DNA of 64,000 nucleotides from RH-AL1 sp050013235 (GTDB lineage: Bacteria > Pseudomonadota > Alphaproteobacteria > Rhizobiales > Beijerinckiaceae): positions 34,690 to 98,689 of the forward strand of contig JBEKFQ010000008.1 in assembly GCA_050013235.1 (NCBI GenBank). Reading direction: 5' to 3'. Position 1 is the first letter of the stretch. Each line of letters opens with the position of its first letter. Below, piece by piece: positions 52,492 through 60,841 of the stretch. A program made the position numbers and the translations under genes. Under the pieces are notes generated by a model. The model was not told the origin of the DNA and made no database searches. It saw only the letters and a list, made by a program, of their open reading frames with translations.

Positions 52492-53577
52492 TCATGCCGC
52501 CGCGGCCTTGGCGCGTTCCAAGAACTCGAGGCGGCGGGCTTCCGCCTCGGCATTGTGGAGGAAGGTAAGCAGCACATAGCGCTGTCCCTTGGTCACGGGA
52601 TGCGCCTCATGCAGCAGCGATGCGGAAAAGACGACGCCACAGCCTGTCCCCGGCCGGTAGCTATGGTCGTTGAATTCGGGAAAGGTGAGGTAGCCGCCCT
52701 CGTAATCTTCCGTATTGAGATTGATCGAAAGCGCGAATTGGCGATAGGCGACGCTGGCGGCGACATTATCCCGGTGCCGCCGGAAATAGCCGCCGGTGTC
52801 GTCGTAGCGGGCGATCAAGATGCGGTCGATAAAATGCACGTCGAATTGGTATGCTTTTTTGATTTCGGGCAAGCAAAAGCGAGCCAGCGCATTCACGACC
52901 TGATCGCGCATCGGGTCGCCGTGTTCGAGCACGCAATCCTCGCGATGCTTTTTATCCAAATCGACCTTGTGGAAACCCTTTCCCGTGGCGTCCATGCTCG
53001 CCATGCCGCCGGGCACGTGCGGCCCGTTTTCCAAATGGCCGATAAGGGCGCGGCAGAAGGACCGGCTGAAAATATGCGGAATGGAGAGGACCGGCGCGGG
53101 AAGTGCGATGAAGCGGGGCTCTTCCCTCGGCAGCGATTCGATAAGCTGGAGAGCCGCGGAGACATAGCCGGCGTCGAGGATGGGATCGATTTGGCCGAGA
53201 ACCCGCTGGTTCCGGTCCATGATGTAAATCCAGGGTTGGCTGCCATCGAAACCGCAGCGCTCGAAATATTCCGGCAGACAATGCACGAGCTTCAGCCCGT
53301 CGAGCGCGAGCGCATCGTAGGCTGCGGCGTGCTCGCTCTCGCCATCGATGATCAGTAAAATATCGGCTTCGCGGGCCGAAAAATCGCTCGATTGCCGCTG
53401 AAACGCCGAGACGAGCGGGAGCATGTCCGTTGGGGCCAAGGCCCCCGCCAGAAGGACCACGGCGGTCCGGCCCGCCTGGGCCTCGAAAGAATAAAAGACC
53501 TTATTTAGCATGCCATAGCAGAACGGCGCTTGATCGCCATTGGTAACCAAAATATTGTTTGGTATCGTTGCCAGCAT
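52492..53577 (-). CDS. Thioredoxin-like / prolyl-4-hydroxylase-type 2OG-Fe(II) oxygenase fusion
   Basis: 361 aa. Residues ~1-160 resemble a peroxiredoxin-like domain (FCYGMLNKVFYSFEAQAGRTAVVLLAG; IYIMDRNQRVLGQI) without a clear resolving Cys pair. The C-terminal ~200 residues are a 2-oxoglutarate oxygenase of the P4H alpha type: iron ligands H268-x-D270 in RRHRDN and H326 in HEAHPV, and R333 for 2-oxoglutarate in KGQRYVLL. It likely hydroxylates a peptide or small acceptor. It heads a same-strand group with the FkbH-like and sulfotransferase genes, which suggests joint modification of one product. Confidence 0.85.
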   Translation of the reverse strand: MLATIPNNILVTNGDQAPFCYGMLNKVFYSFEAQAGRTAVVLLAGALAPTDMLPLVSAFQRQSSDFSAREADILLIIDGESEHAAAYDALALDGLKLVHCLPEYFERCGFDGSQPWIYIMDRNQRVLGQIDPILDAGYVSAALQLIESLPREEPRFIALPAPVLSIPHIFSRSFCRALIGHLENGPHVPGGMASMDATGKGFHKVDLDKKHREDCVLEHGDPMRDQVVNALARFCLPEIKKAYQFDVHFIDRILIARYDDTGGYFRRHRDNVAASVAYRQFALSINLNTEDYEGGYLTFPEFNDHSYRPGTGCGVVFSASLLHEAHPVTKGQRYVLLTFLHNAEAEARRLEFLERAKAAAA

Positions 53578-53949
53578 AGCACGTGGTCCTGTCGGTTATT
53601 TCATGGCGTAACGGAAACAACTCTGGTTGGCGGGCGCGAGCGGGTATCACGGCGAAACCGGCGGTCTTACGTGCCATGGCCAGCCGGCATGTCTAAGGTC
53701 GAATCTTCGCGCGAGCCGTCTCGAGGCGGCGGTGTTTGCCGTGAGATTTAGTTAACCCAGTTTGCCGCGAAATGGTTAACCGAACCTAAACGCGCCGCCT
53801 CTCTTCCGAAATTGACGGACATTCCGGTTTGGCCCGGCAGGGCCATCCGCGCATGAAAAAGCGGGCGGTCGGGCCCGCTCGTGATTGCAGTGGTGAAAAT
53901 GCGTAAGATCCGCGAGGCCGGGTCGCCCCAGCCGTTTAGATTTCTCGCA
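53578..53949. other. Intergenic region between the oxygenase and SH3-like genes
   Basis: About 370 bp. Apart from the terminator at 53855-53880 nothing stands out; it should contain the promoter for the oxygenase group. I looked for a short precursor-peptide gene upstream of the oxygenase on both strands and found none that is convincing. Confidence 0.5.
53855..53880 (-). terminator. Rho-independent terminator of the SH3-like gene
   Basis: Seven-bp stem AGCGGGC / GCCCGCT (53860-53866 and 53873-53879), followed on the minus strand by TTTTTC. It lies ~70 bp after the SH3-like stop codon. Confidence 0.8.
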
Positions 53950-54333
53950 TTACCAACGGCGGTGACCCCAACCCCCGCCGTATCCATAGCCATAGCCATA
54001 GCCGCCATAGCCATAACCGTCATAGGGGTAGGGTCCGTAATAGGGCGGCACGTAGCCGGGCGGGTATCCGGCGCCGGGCGCTTGTCCTTCGGGGAGCGCG
54101 GCAACCGCGGAGACCGGGATATAACCGAATTTCTCGCCCCAGGAGACGAAGCACCAAGCTTTCCCGCAATTGTTGACGTCGATTTGCACATTGCCCGGAA
54201 GAGCTTGGATCACCTTGCCATGCGAGCTGGCCGTGGCACGCAGAATCGTTGGTTTCGCCGTCAAGGCGGGACTCGCGATCGCCGGTCCAATGGCGAGAAT
54301 CGAGAGGCCGAGCAGAACGAAAATGCGGCGCAT
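53950..54333 (-). CDS. Secreted SH3-like domain protein with Gly/Tyr tail
   Basis: 127 aa, AAGGAG 8 bp before ATG. Signal peptide MRRIFVLLGLSILAIGPAIA. Residues ~25-80 form an SH3b-type domain (ILRATASSHGKVIQALPGNVQIDVNNCGKAWCFVSWGEKFGYIPVSAV), with two Cys likely disulfide-bonded. The tail is Pro/Gly/Tyr-rich (GYGYGGYGYG and similar). SH3b domains of exported proteins bind peptidoglycan or proteins; no enzymatic part is present. A terminator follows. Confidence 0.85.
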   Translation of the reverse strand: MRRIFVLLGLSILAIGPAIASPALTAKPTILRATASSHGKVIQALPGNVQIDVNNCGKAWCFVSWGEKFGYIPVSAVAALPEGQAPGAGYPPGYVPPYYGPYPYDGYGYGGYGYGYGYGGGWGHRRW

Positions 54334-54625
54334 AAGTTAAACTCCTTCGAAATCAGCGGTTCTGCTTAAACCGCAAGTGTGTGCAGAGCAAGATTTAGCA
54401 CGGGAAACATGCAGGCCGGGCCCTCGTGCTTTGTTTCGCCGAAGTGAAAAGCCTATGCTGTTCGAGGGGCTATGCAATTCATGTTATCATGTTGAAGAAC
54501 ATACATTCTTTCGATTTGTGATTCCTCGCGGCCGGTCCGTCCGCAGCGGCTCCGGGCGGGCAAAACGCCCTGAACTCGCAAAAGAGTGATCGAGCTTGGC
54601 ACCCTATTTATCGCGGAGGCATGAG

Positions 54626-55366
54626 ATGCTGAAGGTCGCCGTCGTCACGCCCTATTATCAAGAGGACGACGCCGTCTTGTCGCTGTGTCACGAGAGCGTT
54701 CTGCGTCAAAGCTATGAATGTCATCATATTCTGATCGCGGACGGCCACGCGAAGGATCTTTTCGAGACTTCACCGCGAACCCAGCATATCAGGCTCCCGC
54801 TGTCCCATGGGGATAATGGCAATACCCCGCGCGCCATCGGCGGCATTCTCGCGGACCGCCAGGGGTTCGACGCGGTGGCCTATCTCGACGCCGATAATTG
54901 GTATGATACCAATCATATCGAAGCCATGGTGGCTGGACAGGCCGCGCGGGGCGATCCGCTGGTGGCTTGCAAACGCAAATTCCATGACGCCGCCGGCCAT
55001 CCCTTGGATATGAAAGAGCATGAAGAGGAAGTCTACCGCCATGTCGACACGAGCTGCTGGCTTGTCGCTCGCCCGGCGTTCTCTTTGCTACGAAGCTGGT
55101 TGATGCCAAAGGCGCTGAGTCCGGTTTGCGACCGGATTTTTTTTCATAAAGTCCTGCATGAGGGCTTGCGAATCACCGCGGCCGGGTGCCGAACCGTTAA
55201 TTTTAGAACAAACTACCTGCCGCATTACCAGGCAGCAGGGGCCCCCGTGCCGCCGGGCGCCAAGGACAGCGCGGACATCATGCAAAAAGCGAACGATTTT
55301 CTCGCGAGCGAAGACGGGGCCATGGGGTTCCGGCGAGCGCTCGGGTTTTCGCTGCCGAAATTATAG
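54626..55366 (+). CDS. Family 2 glycosyltransferase
   Basis: 246 aa from the ATG with GGAGG six bases upstream. GT-A fold signs: VAVVTPYYQEDDAVLSLCHESVLRQSYECHHILIADG, then the metal-binding AYLDADNWYDTNHIEAM (DxD), and YRHVDTSCWLVARPAF. It would transfer a sugar from a nucleotide donor to a glycan, lipid or protein. It has no helper genes around it and no membrane segment. Its 3' end overlaps the convergent Cys-rich gene by 6 bp. Confidence 0.85.
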   Translation: MLKVAVVTPYYQEDDAVLSLCHESVLRQSYECHHILIADGHAKDLFETSPRTQHIRLPLSHGDNGNTPRAIGGILADRQGFDAVAYLDADNWYDTNHIEAMVAGQAARGDPLVACKRKFHDAAGHPLDMKEHEEEVYRHVDTSCWLVARPAFSLLRSWLMPKALSPVCDRIFFHKVLHEGLRITAAGCRTVNFRTNYLPHYQAAGAPVPPGAKDSADIMQKANDFLASEDGAMGFRRALGFSLPKL

Positions 55367-55612
55367 AACTCGCCGCGTGGGGGCGGGGCGCCTTGGCGCG
55401 AAAGACGCGCAGCTTGCGCTTGCGCGTAAATAGCGGTCATGGAGCGAACAGAGGCCATCGTCCGCGCGGCTTGCGCCATGCGCGGAGCTCAAAGGAATAA
55501 GTCCGGGCAGGCCGCGTTCGATCTCCGCGGCTTCATCGCAAAAATAAGCGCAGGCGCGGCATTGGCCGCGCTTGCTTTGTTGGATGGCAATCTTTTCTTG
55601 TTCGCTCGTCAC
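55361..55612 (-). CDS. Small Cys-rich protein translationally coupled to yeiH-like gene
   Basis: 83 aa from a GTG that overlaps the stop codon of the YeiH-type exporter (GTGA). The product contains CRACAYFCDEAAEIERGLPG followed by SSAHGASRADDGLCSLHDRY. The spacing (C-x2-C-x3-C, about 30 residues, C-x2-H) looks like a metal or iron-sulfur site. The C-terminus is a low-complexity Arg/Pro tail that runs into the convergent glycosyltransferase end. I do not recognise a named family, though the pattern appears familiar from related genomes. The coupling suggests a role with the exporter. Confidence 0.6.
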   Translation of the reverse strand: MTSEQEKIAIQQSKRGQCRACAYFCDEAAEIERGLPGLIPLSSAHGASRADDGLCSLHDRYLRASASCASFAPRRPAPTRRVL

Positions 55613-57012
55613 TGACCAAGACCGGCCCAATAGGCGCCAAAGACATAGACCGAGAGCAAGAATCCCAGCACGACATTCACGGCAACGCCGGAGCTAAAGG
55701 CGAGCACGGGGCGAAGACCAACGCCGGCGAGATCGCGGAACCTGGTCGTCAGGCCGATGCTGAGGAAGCCGAAGGCAAAAGCCCAGGTCCGCAGATTCTT
55801 CACCGGCGTCACGAGATCGGAGGTCAAGGCTTTGCCGAATTGATCATGTCCGGCACTTTGCGCGACGAGCGTGATGAACGCGGAGGCCAGAATAAAGCCG
55901 ATGACGAACTTGGGAAAACGCCGCCAAATTTCGCTTGGCGATGCGCGGTTTTCGACACCGGTGTTTTCCCAACGCGTCGCTGCAATCAGTGACAGGACAA
56001 TGGCCCAAATCCCGATCCAGATATCGCGGCCGACAACCTTCATGAGCGTGAAGGCGGTCACCGCTTGATCCGCGGCATGGGCCGCGGCGCCCGGCACCTT
56101 GGCTGCGATGTCGCCATAGGCCTGGGCCGCGGCGAAGCCGGCGGCATCGGCGAATTCCGAGGTTCCGATCCATGCGCCGCCGACGCCGGCGGGCAGGTTC
56201 AGGGCAGCCGACGCAAAAGGGAGAACGAAAATCATCACGATGGCCCAAAGAACCACGATCGAGACGACCACCGCCGCGTCGCGCTTGCGGGCGCCCACGG
56301 CCGCCGCGATGGCGATCGCTGCGGACACGCCGCAAACGGCGCCGCCGACGCCGAGCGTGGCGGCAAAGCGCTGGTCGATGCCGAGCCCGCGTGCCGCCCA
56401 GAAGATGACGACGAAGGTCACGATCGAAACAATCGAGGCTTGCAGAAGGGCTACCGGTCCCGCCCAAACGATGAGCGTGAAGGGCAAGGTCGCGCCAAGA
56501 AGCACCACGCCGAGCTTGATGAAAAACTCCACTCTGAAGCCGGCATCGAGCGACCGGGGCAAAACGTTCAAGTTCGCCAGGATCAATCCCGCCACCAGGG
56601 CGACGAGCGGGGGTTCCAAGTTATATTTGATCGCCTGCTCCCATTGTCCCAGCGCGAAAATGGCGACGGAAACAATGTAGAGAAACGCAAAGGCGGGAAT
56701 CGTATCGCGCGGGCGATGGCCGAGCGCCGACAAGGACGCCGTGATCACGGCCAGCCAAACGACGAATTGCGCGACGTAGCGCTGCCAGTTGCCGGCAAAA
56801 TGCGCGCTCAATTGATCGAATGTGGTCCATTTCGCGGGGACAACCGCGAGCCAAGCGAGGCTCGATCCATTGATGAACAAAGCATAGGCCAAAGCAATCA
56901 GACCGAGCCCAATCGCGACGGCCCACCAATCCTCTTTCTTCCAGAAGGAGCCGCCTCGCGCTGGGAGTCCGGCCTCATTCCCGGTCGCGGAGTCTACTGC
57001 AAAATCAGTCAT
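55609..57012 (-). CDS. YeiH family (UPF0324) putative sulfate/sulfite exporter
   Basis: 467 aa, longer than the usual ~340 because of two extra N-terminal helices. The family pattern is clear: VALVAGLILANLNVLPRSLDAGFRVEFFIKLGVVLLGATLPF, then GVGGAVCGVSAAIAIAAAVGARKRD and a late FKNLRTWAFAFGFLSIGLTTRFRDL-like section. About ten membrane helices. Members are predicted to export sulfate or sulfite-like anions. GAGG stands 8 bp before the ATG. A small Cys-rich gene is coupled to its stop codon. Confidence 0.9.
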   Translation of the reverse strand: MTDFAVDSATGNEAGLPARGGSFWKKEDWWAVAIGLGLIALAYALFINGSSLAWLAVVPAKWTTFDQLSAHFAGNWQRYVAQFVVWLAVITASLSALGHRPRDTIPAFAFLYIVSVAIFALGQWEQAIKYNLEPPLVALVAGLILANLNVLPRSLDAGFRVEFFIKLGVVLLGATLPFTLIVWAGPVALLQASIVSIVTFVVIFWAARGLGIDQRFAATLGVGGAVCGVSAAIAIAAAVGARKRDAAVVVSIVVLWAIVMIFVLPFASAALNLPAGVGGAWIGTSEFADAAGFAAAQAYGDIAAKVPGAAAHAADQAVTAFTLMKVVGRDIWIGIWAIVLSLIAATRWENTGVENRASPSEIWRRFPKFVIGFILASAFITLVAQSAGHDQFGKALTSDLVTPVKNLRTWAFAFGFLSIGLTTRFRDLAGVGLRPVLAFSSGVAVNVVLGFLLSVYVFGAYWAGLGQ

Positions 57013-57272
57013 CGAACGTACCTCGGCGGCTCAGTTTTAACTTCGCCGTCAGTATGGTAAAAAGGTCTTCAATTACAATAGAATAATAGAGCTTTCGTGG
57101 CCTGGGACGGCGGCATGTAATTCTATGTGGCGGCTGAATCCGGGTTTATTTTTCTCGTGAAGATGCTCATGGACGCCGCGGGTCTAGACAGGCCTGCCGT
57201 TCCATGGGGGGATCGTGGGCGCGTGCCCGCGCTGGGCAGATCCCCGATCCCCTGGCAAACGCCGAAACGCTT

Positions 57273-57524
57273 TCAACTGTAGCCGACCATGTCGTAATCA
57301 TCCTGCAGGCTTGCGTGGATCGATCGCAGCGCGACCTTGCAGGCGTACCGGTCGCCGCGTCCTGGGTCGAAATGTCCGATACGCCAGTTGCAACTGGCCG
57401 GGGGGCTATCGACGAGTTCCAGCATGACGCTGCGCGCATCCACGCAAGCCGCGCGCATCCGCAGCGCGGTCATCACTTTCTCGTTCAGCTCTTGTTCGCT
57501 GATTGTTTTCCGCGTTTCCGACAT
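57273..57524 (-). CDS. Small conserved Rhizobiales protein
   Basis: 83 aa, AGGAGG 10 bp before the ATG. The C-terminal pattern SCNWRIGHFDPGRGDRYACKVALRSIHASLQDDYDM resembles a recurrent short-protein family in Hyphomicrobiales (CNW…A…I…LQ.xYD). Two Cys are conserved in that part. No membrane segment or signal peptide; function unknown. Confidence 0.65.
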   Translation of the reverse strand: MSETRKTISEQELNEKVMTALRMRAACVDARSVMLELVDSPPASCNWRIGHFDPGRGDRYACKVALRSIHASLQDDYDMVGYS

Positions 57525-57690
57525 TGCCGTCTTGCCTCCTGCCCAGCCACCCCAGCGCTATATAGCATATTTGCTTCGTGCCGGATTAGGATAAATACGC
57601 CGCCCCTTATCGCTCGGGTCTCGAGAGGCTTTTTCCCGGCGCTCCGCGTTCGAGACCCGTGGCTTGAGCGCCACCGGTTCCGCTCGCTGC

Positions 57691-57722
57691 CAAATGTGGC
57701 CTCTCCCAAATGTGGCCTCTCC
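57691..57722. repeat. 16-bp tandem duplication upstream of the ferredoxin reductase gene
   Basis: Two perfect adjacent copies of CAAATGTGGCCTCTCC, about 70 bp before the start of the reductase. It may be a recent slippage event in the promoter region. Confidence 0.9.
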
Positions 57723-57791
57723 ATTGTCCCGTTGACGGAAAGCGGCTAGGGCTCGAACGAAATCCGATATCCCTTACGATTTGGGACGGCC

Positions 57792-59048
57792 ATGACAGCG
57801 AACGCAAGGCTTAACGAAAACCTGATTGTGATCGGCGGCTCCTATGCCGGCTTCCAGGTTGCGGCCTCCGCGCGCGAACTGGGTTATGGCGGGGCCATCA
57901 CGATTATCGGCGAAGAGCTTGACGCGCCCTATCACCGGCCGCCGCTTTCGAAGGCGTTTCTCACGGGCAAGACGAGTGAACTGGCGCTGGCATTGCGCGC
58001 GCCGCAATTTTACGCCGAAAACCGTATCGATCTTCGGCCCGGGGTCCGCGCCGTCAGATTGGATCGCCAGGCGAAGTTCGTCGAGACATCCGCCGGCGCG
58101 AGGCTCGATTACACCCATTTGGTGTTGGCGACCGGTGCCCGCCCACGAATCCTAGGGATCCCCGGCCACGGCCTCGAGGGCGTCATGACCCTGCGGTCCC
58201 TGGGCGACGCCCGCCGTCTCCGCGTGGCTCTCGAGACCGCGGCTTCGGTTGCCGTGATCGGGGGCGGATTTATCGGGCTCGAAGCCGCCTCGGCCGCGGC
58301 GACGCTGGGCAAGCCGGTGACGGTGTTCGAGGCGCGGGATCGTCTGCTTGCGCGCGCCGCGTCCCCGCCGCTGGCTGGGTTCGTTCAGGCCTTGCATCGC
58401 GAGCACGGCGTGATCATCAAGACCGGCGCCGTCGTCACGAGCCTGCGGGGCGATGCGGCGGGGCATGTCCGCGCCGTCGTCTTGGGGGATGGCACGGCTG
58501 TCCCGGCGGATCTTGTCATCGTGGGGATCGGCGTGGTTCCCAATATCGAATTGGCGCTCGAAGCTGGGCTCGTCTGCGATGACGGCATCGTGGTCGATGC
58601 TTACGCCCGGACCTCGGACCCCGCGATCCTCGCCGCGGGAGACTGCACGCGGCATCCCTCGCCCTTCGCGCCGGGATTGATCCGGCTCGAATCCGTGCAG
58701 AATGCCTTGGATCAGGCGAAGACCGCCGCCGCGACGCTGGTGGGTCAAGACAAGCCGTACGGGACGCCGCCTTGGTTTTGGTCCGATCAGTTTGATGTCA
58801 AATTGCAGATGGTGGGTTTTAGCGATCGCGCGGATACGCATGTGCGTCGCGGCCGGATGGAAGAGCATAAATTCTCGCTCTTCCATTTTAAGGACGGCGT
58901 TCTGACGGGTGTCGAATCCGTCAACCGCGCGGCCGATCACATGCTGGCCCGCCGGCTTCTCGCCGCGCGGGTGGCGATCACGCCGGAGCTGGCCGGTGAC
59001 GCCAGCGCGGATCTCGCCGCTTTGCTTAAGGCGGCGCCTGTCGCATGA
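57792..59048 (+). CDS. FAD-dependent ferredoxin reductase (rhodocoxin/putidaredoxin reductase type)
   Basis: 418 aa. FAD-binding Rossmann motif VIGGSYAGFQVAASARELGY, the typical DAPYHRPPLSKAFL, NADH-binding VIGGGFIGLEAASAAATLGK, second FAD motif AAGDCTRHPSP, and C-terminal reductase domain with PPWFWSDQFDVKLQMVG. These flavoproteins pass electrons from NADH to a 2Fe-2S ferredoxin that serves a monooxygenase or P450. No ferredoxin or oxygenase gene is adjacent, so its partner is unknown. The gene converges with the NRAMP-like gene. Confidence 0.92.
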   Translation: MTANARLNENLIVIGGSYAGFQVAASARELGYGGAITIIGEELDAPYHRPPLSKAFLTGKTSELALALRAPQFYAENRIDLRPGVRAVRLDRQAKFVETSAGARLDYTHLVLATGARPRILGIPGHGLEGVMTLRSLGDARRLRVALETAASVAVIGGGFIGLEAASAAATLGKPVTVFEARDRLLARAASPPLAGFVQALHREHGVIIKTGAVVTSLRGDAAGHVRAVVLGDGTAVPADLVIVGIGVVPNIELALEAGLVCDDGIVVDAYARTSDPAILAAGDCTRHPSPFAPGLIRLESVQNALDQAKTAAATLVGQDKPYGTPPWFWSDQFDVKLQMVGFSDRADTHVRRGRMEEHKFSLFHFKDGVLTGVESVNRAADHMLARRLLAARVAITPELAGDASADLAALLKAAPVA

Positions 59049-59063
59049 CAGGCGCCGGCGTTC

Positions 59064-60320
59064 TCAATTCCAAATGCCGGTGATGCCGGAATAGAGGCCG
59101 AGCGCCACGGTCAAAATCATGATGATCGCGACCGCGATGGCGCTTTTGCCCTTGAGGGTATAGGGCGCGGGCAGGCGCTGAGCCAGGAGGAACAAGAAGC
59201 CGAGAACGATCGGCAACAGCAGCGCGTTCATGACCTGGACGCCGACCGAGAGGCTGACAAGATTGGCGCCGGACAGCACGAACAGCGCCGCGATGATCAG
59301 CACCAGCGCATAGACGGCATAAAACCACGGGGCCTCGCGCAGGGGGTAATCCAGTGCATGAGGATATTCGAGCAATTCGCCCAAGGTCCGCGAAGCCGTC
59401 AGCGAGACCACGATAGCCGCCACCAAGGCGGCGCCGGATACGCCCATCGCGAAAACCAGCCGGCCAGCTTGCTCGCCGAGAACGGGTGTGAACGCATCGG
59501 CGATCTGTTGCACCGTATCGAGCGAGACGTCGGACTTCCCATGGCTCAGCGCCGCGGCGGAAGCGATCAAAACCGCCGCCATGATGAATTGCGTCAAGAT
59601 CGATCCAAACGCCGTGTCGGCGCGCGCCACGCCAAGGTCGGCGATTCCGATCTTTTTCTCGACGACGGCGGATTGTTGGTAAAACACCATCCAGGGCATG
59701 ATCACCGCGCCGATATTGGCGGAGACCAAATATAAATATTTGGGATCGCCGATGGGAATGGAGATGCTTTGGGTCGCGAGTTCGGCAAACCCCGGATTCG
59801 CCCACCAGGCCACGAAAAGGAAGGCGAGTTCGAAGGCGCCAATCGCCAGCGCGATCCGTTCGACGGTGAGATAGTTACCCGTGATGGCCATGGTGGTGAG
59901 AGTGGCGACGGTCAAGGTCATCGTGACCCAGGCCGGTACCCCAAACATGGCACCAACACCGGCGAGGCCGCTGAGTTCGGTCAGCAGTGCGCCGACACAG
60001 GCGACCAAGAGCGTTACAACCGAGACCCAGGCCCAAAACCGGCCGAAATGCTGTTTGATGAGCGCCGCATGCCCGTGGCCGGTCACAATCCCAAGCCGTA
60101 CCGTCAGCTCTTGCACGATATAGAGAATGGGAATGAGGACGAGCTGCAGGAGCAGCAAATGATAGCCCCATTGCGCGCCGCTCTGCGCCGCCGTGATAAT
60201 GCTGCCGGCGTCCGTATCCGCCAGCATTACGACGATTCCCGGTCCCGCCAAGGCTAGGAACCGGCGCCAAGAAAAGCTTGTTTGCGCCGGGAGGGGGAGC
60301 GTTTCCGAACTGTTGGTCAT
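59064..60320 (-). CDS. NRAMP-superfamily divalent metal transporter with altered metal-site motifs
   Basis: 418 aa from the ATG giving MTNSSETLPLPAQ; TTG and ATG starts further upstream are possible. Eleven to twelve helices. The NRAMP layout is present (FLALAGPGIVVMLADTDAGSIITAAQSGAQWGY; GHGHAALIKQHFGRF; ANIGAVIMPWMVFYQQSAVVEK). The canonical DPGN of helix 1 reads DTDAGS and the M/A-P-H of helix 6 reads MPW, so the metal-binding site differs from Mn/Fe transporters. Some NRAMP-related transporters carry other metals such as Mg or Al. Metal choice here is open. Confidence 0.82.
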   Translation of the reverse strand: MTNSSETLPLPAQTSFSWRRFLALAGPGIVVMLADTDAGSIITAAQSGAQWGYHLLLLQLVLIPILYIVQELTVRLGIVTGHGHAALIKQHFGRFWAWVSVVTLLVACVGALLTELSGLAGVGAMFGVPAWVTMTLTVATLTTMAITGNYLTVERIALAIGAFELAFLFVAWWANPGFAELATQSISIPIGDPKYLYLVSANIGAVIMPWMVFYQQSAVVEKKIGIADLGVARADTAFGSILTQFIMAAVLIASAAALSHGKSDVSLDTVQQIADAFTPVLGEQAGRLVFAMGVSGAALVAAIVVSLTASRTLGELLEYPHALDYPLREAPWFYAVYALVLIIAALFVLSGANLVSLSVGVQVMNALLLPIVLGFLFLLAQRLPAPYTLKGKSAIAVAIIMILTVALGLYSGITGIWN

Positions 60321-60489
60321 CTTGATCCGATCGCACATGTCCGCAGCATTGAGGACAGTCAAAAAGAAGAGCGGCCAATGAGAGCCAGGCCGCCGTCACC
60401 AAGGTGAAAGACCCAGCTCCATGATATGATCCTAGCCAGTAATATGGAATACGGCCACTGTCTAGCATTGCTGCGAATATTGTAATTAT

Positions 60490-60549
60490 TCTAAAATGTC
60501 GTTTTTGGAACAATTATAATCTAAAATGGCGGGTTCGTAACAATTGCAA
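60490..60549. repeat. 30-bp direct repeat, two copies, upstream of the NRAMP-like gene
   Basis: Copies of TCTAAAATG-x-CG…AACAATT-xx-AA, 23 of 30 positions identical. AT-rich direct repeats spaced at ~3 helical turns are typical of operators for a regulator binding cooperatively. The core TCTAAAA resembles a half ICE, so an Irr/Fur-family regulator is one option. Confidence 0.75.
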
Positions 60550-60734
60550 GATTTAACCGCGTTTTTTGTAGTCGTGACTGCGCTGGCGCTGTCTAATAAC
60601 CGGTTATTGAAGGGGATGTGGTGAGATAACACGAAACAAAAAGCATATTAAGGCTACGGGAAAAGATGCCTTGGGCAGAAGAGCGGTTCCGTTTCTGGCG
60701 GGCGGAACGGTGTGCCCCGTGACATCCCGCCTCC

Positions 60735-60779
60735 CCGTTGCCAAGCCCGCCGTTGCCAAGTCCGCTGTTGTCAGGTCTG
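60735..60779. repeat. 15-bp tandem triplicate
   Basis: Three adjacent units CCGTTGCCAAG(C/T)CCG; the first two differ at one base and the third is degenerate. Just downstream of the MarR stop codon, with no coding role visible. Confidence 0.8.
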
Positions 60780-60797
60780 CTATTCGAGACGCTTCCG

Positions 60798-60817
60798 CCT
60801 TGGAACGCGTTCCAAGG
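60798..60817. other. 20-bp perfect palindrome downstream of the MarR gene
   Basis: CCTTGGAACGCGTTCCAAGG has no spacer. It lies ~25 bp after the MarR stop codon. It could be an operator or a hairpin that slows transcription, but no T-run follows. Confidence 0.75.
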
Positions 60818-60841
60818 TCTGCAATTTTTGTGGGACGTGCA

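Larger units (their letters stand above)
60321..60841. other. AT-rich promoter region of the NRAMP-like gene with repeats
   Basis: About 520 bp between the NRAMP-like start and the MarR stop. It contains the 30-bp direct repeat at 60490-60549, the 15-bp triplicate at 60735-60779 and a 20-bp palindrome at 60798-60817. No gene is seen. A long leader for the NRAMP-like transcript is possible, but I could not match it to a Mn riboswitch. Confidence 0.5.

Noticed and set aside
53578..53950. Short precursor-peptide gene for the oxygenase/FkbH/sulfotransferase group
   Set aside because: Minus-strand ATGs here lead to stops within a few codons; no leader-core-like peptide was found.
54377..54589. 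70-aa plus-strand frame before the glycosyltransferase
   Set aside because: No ribosome site, no conserved pattern, ends in Arg-rich filler; more likely leader sequence.
60321..60500. Possible yybP-ykoY (Mn) riboswitch before the NRAMP-like gene
   Set aside because: Stems and conserved loops of that riboswitch could not be matched; only generic GC hairpins are seen.
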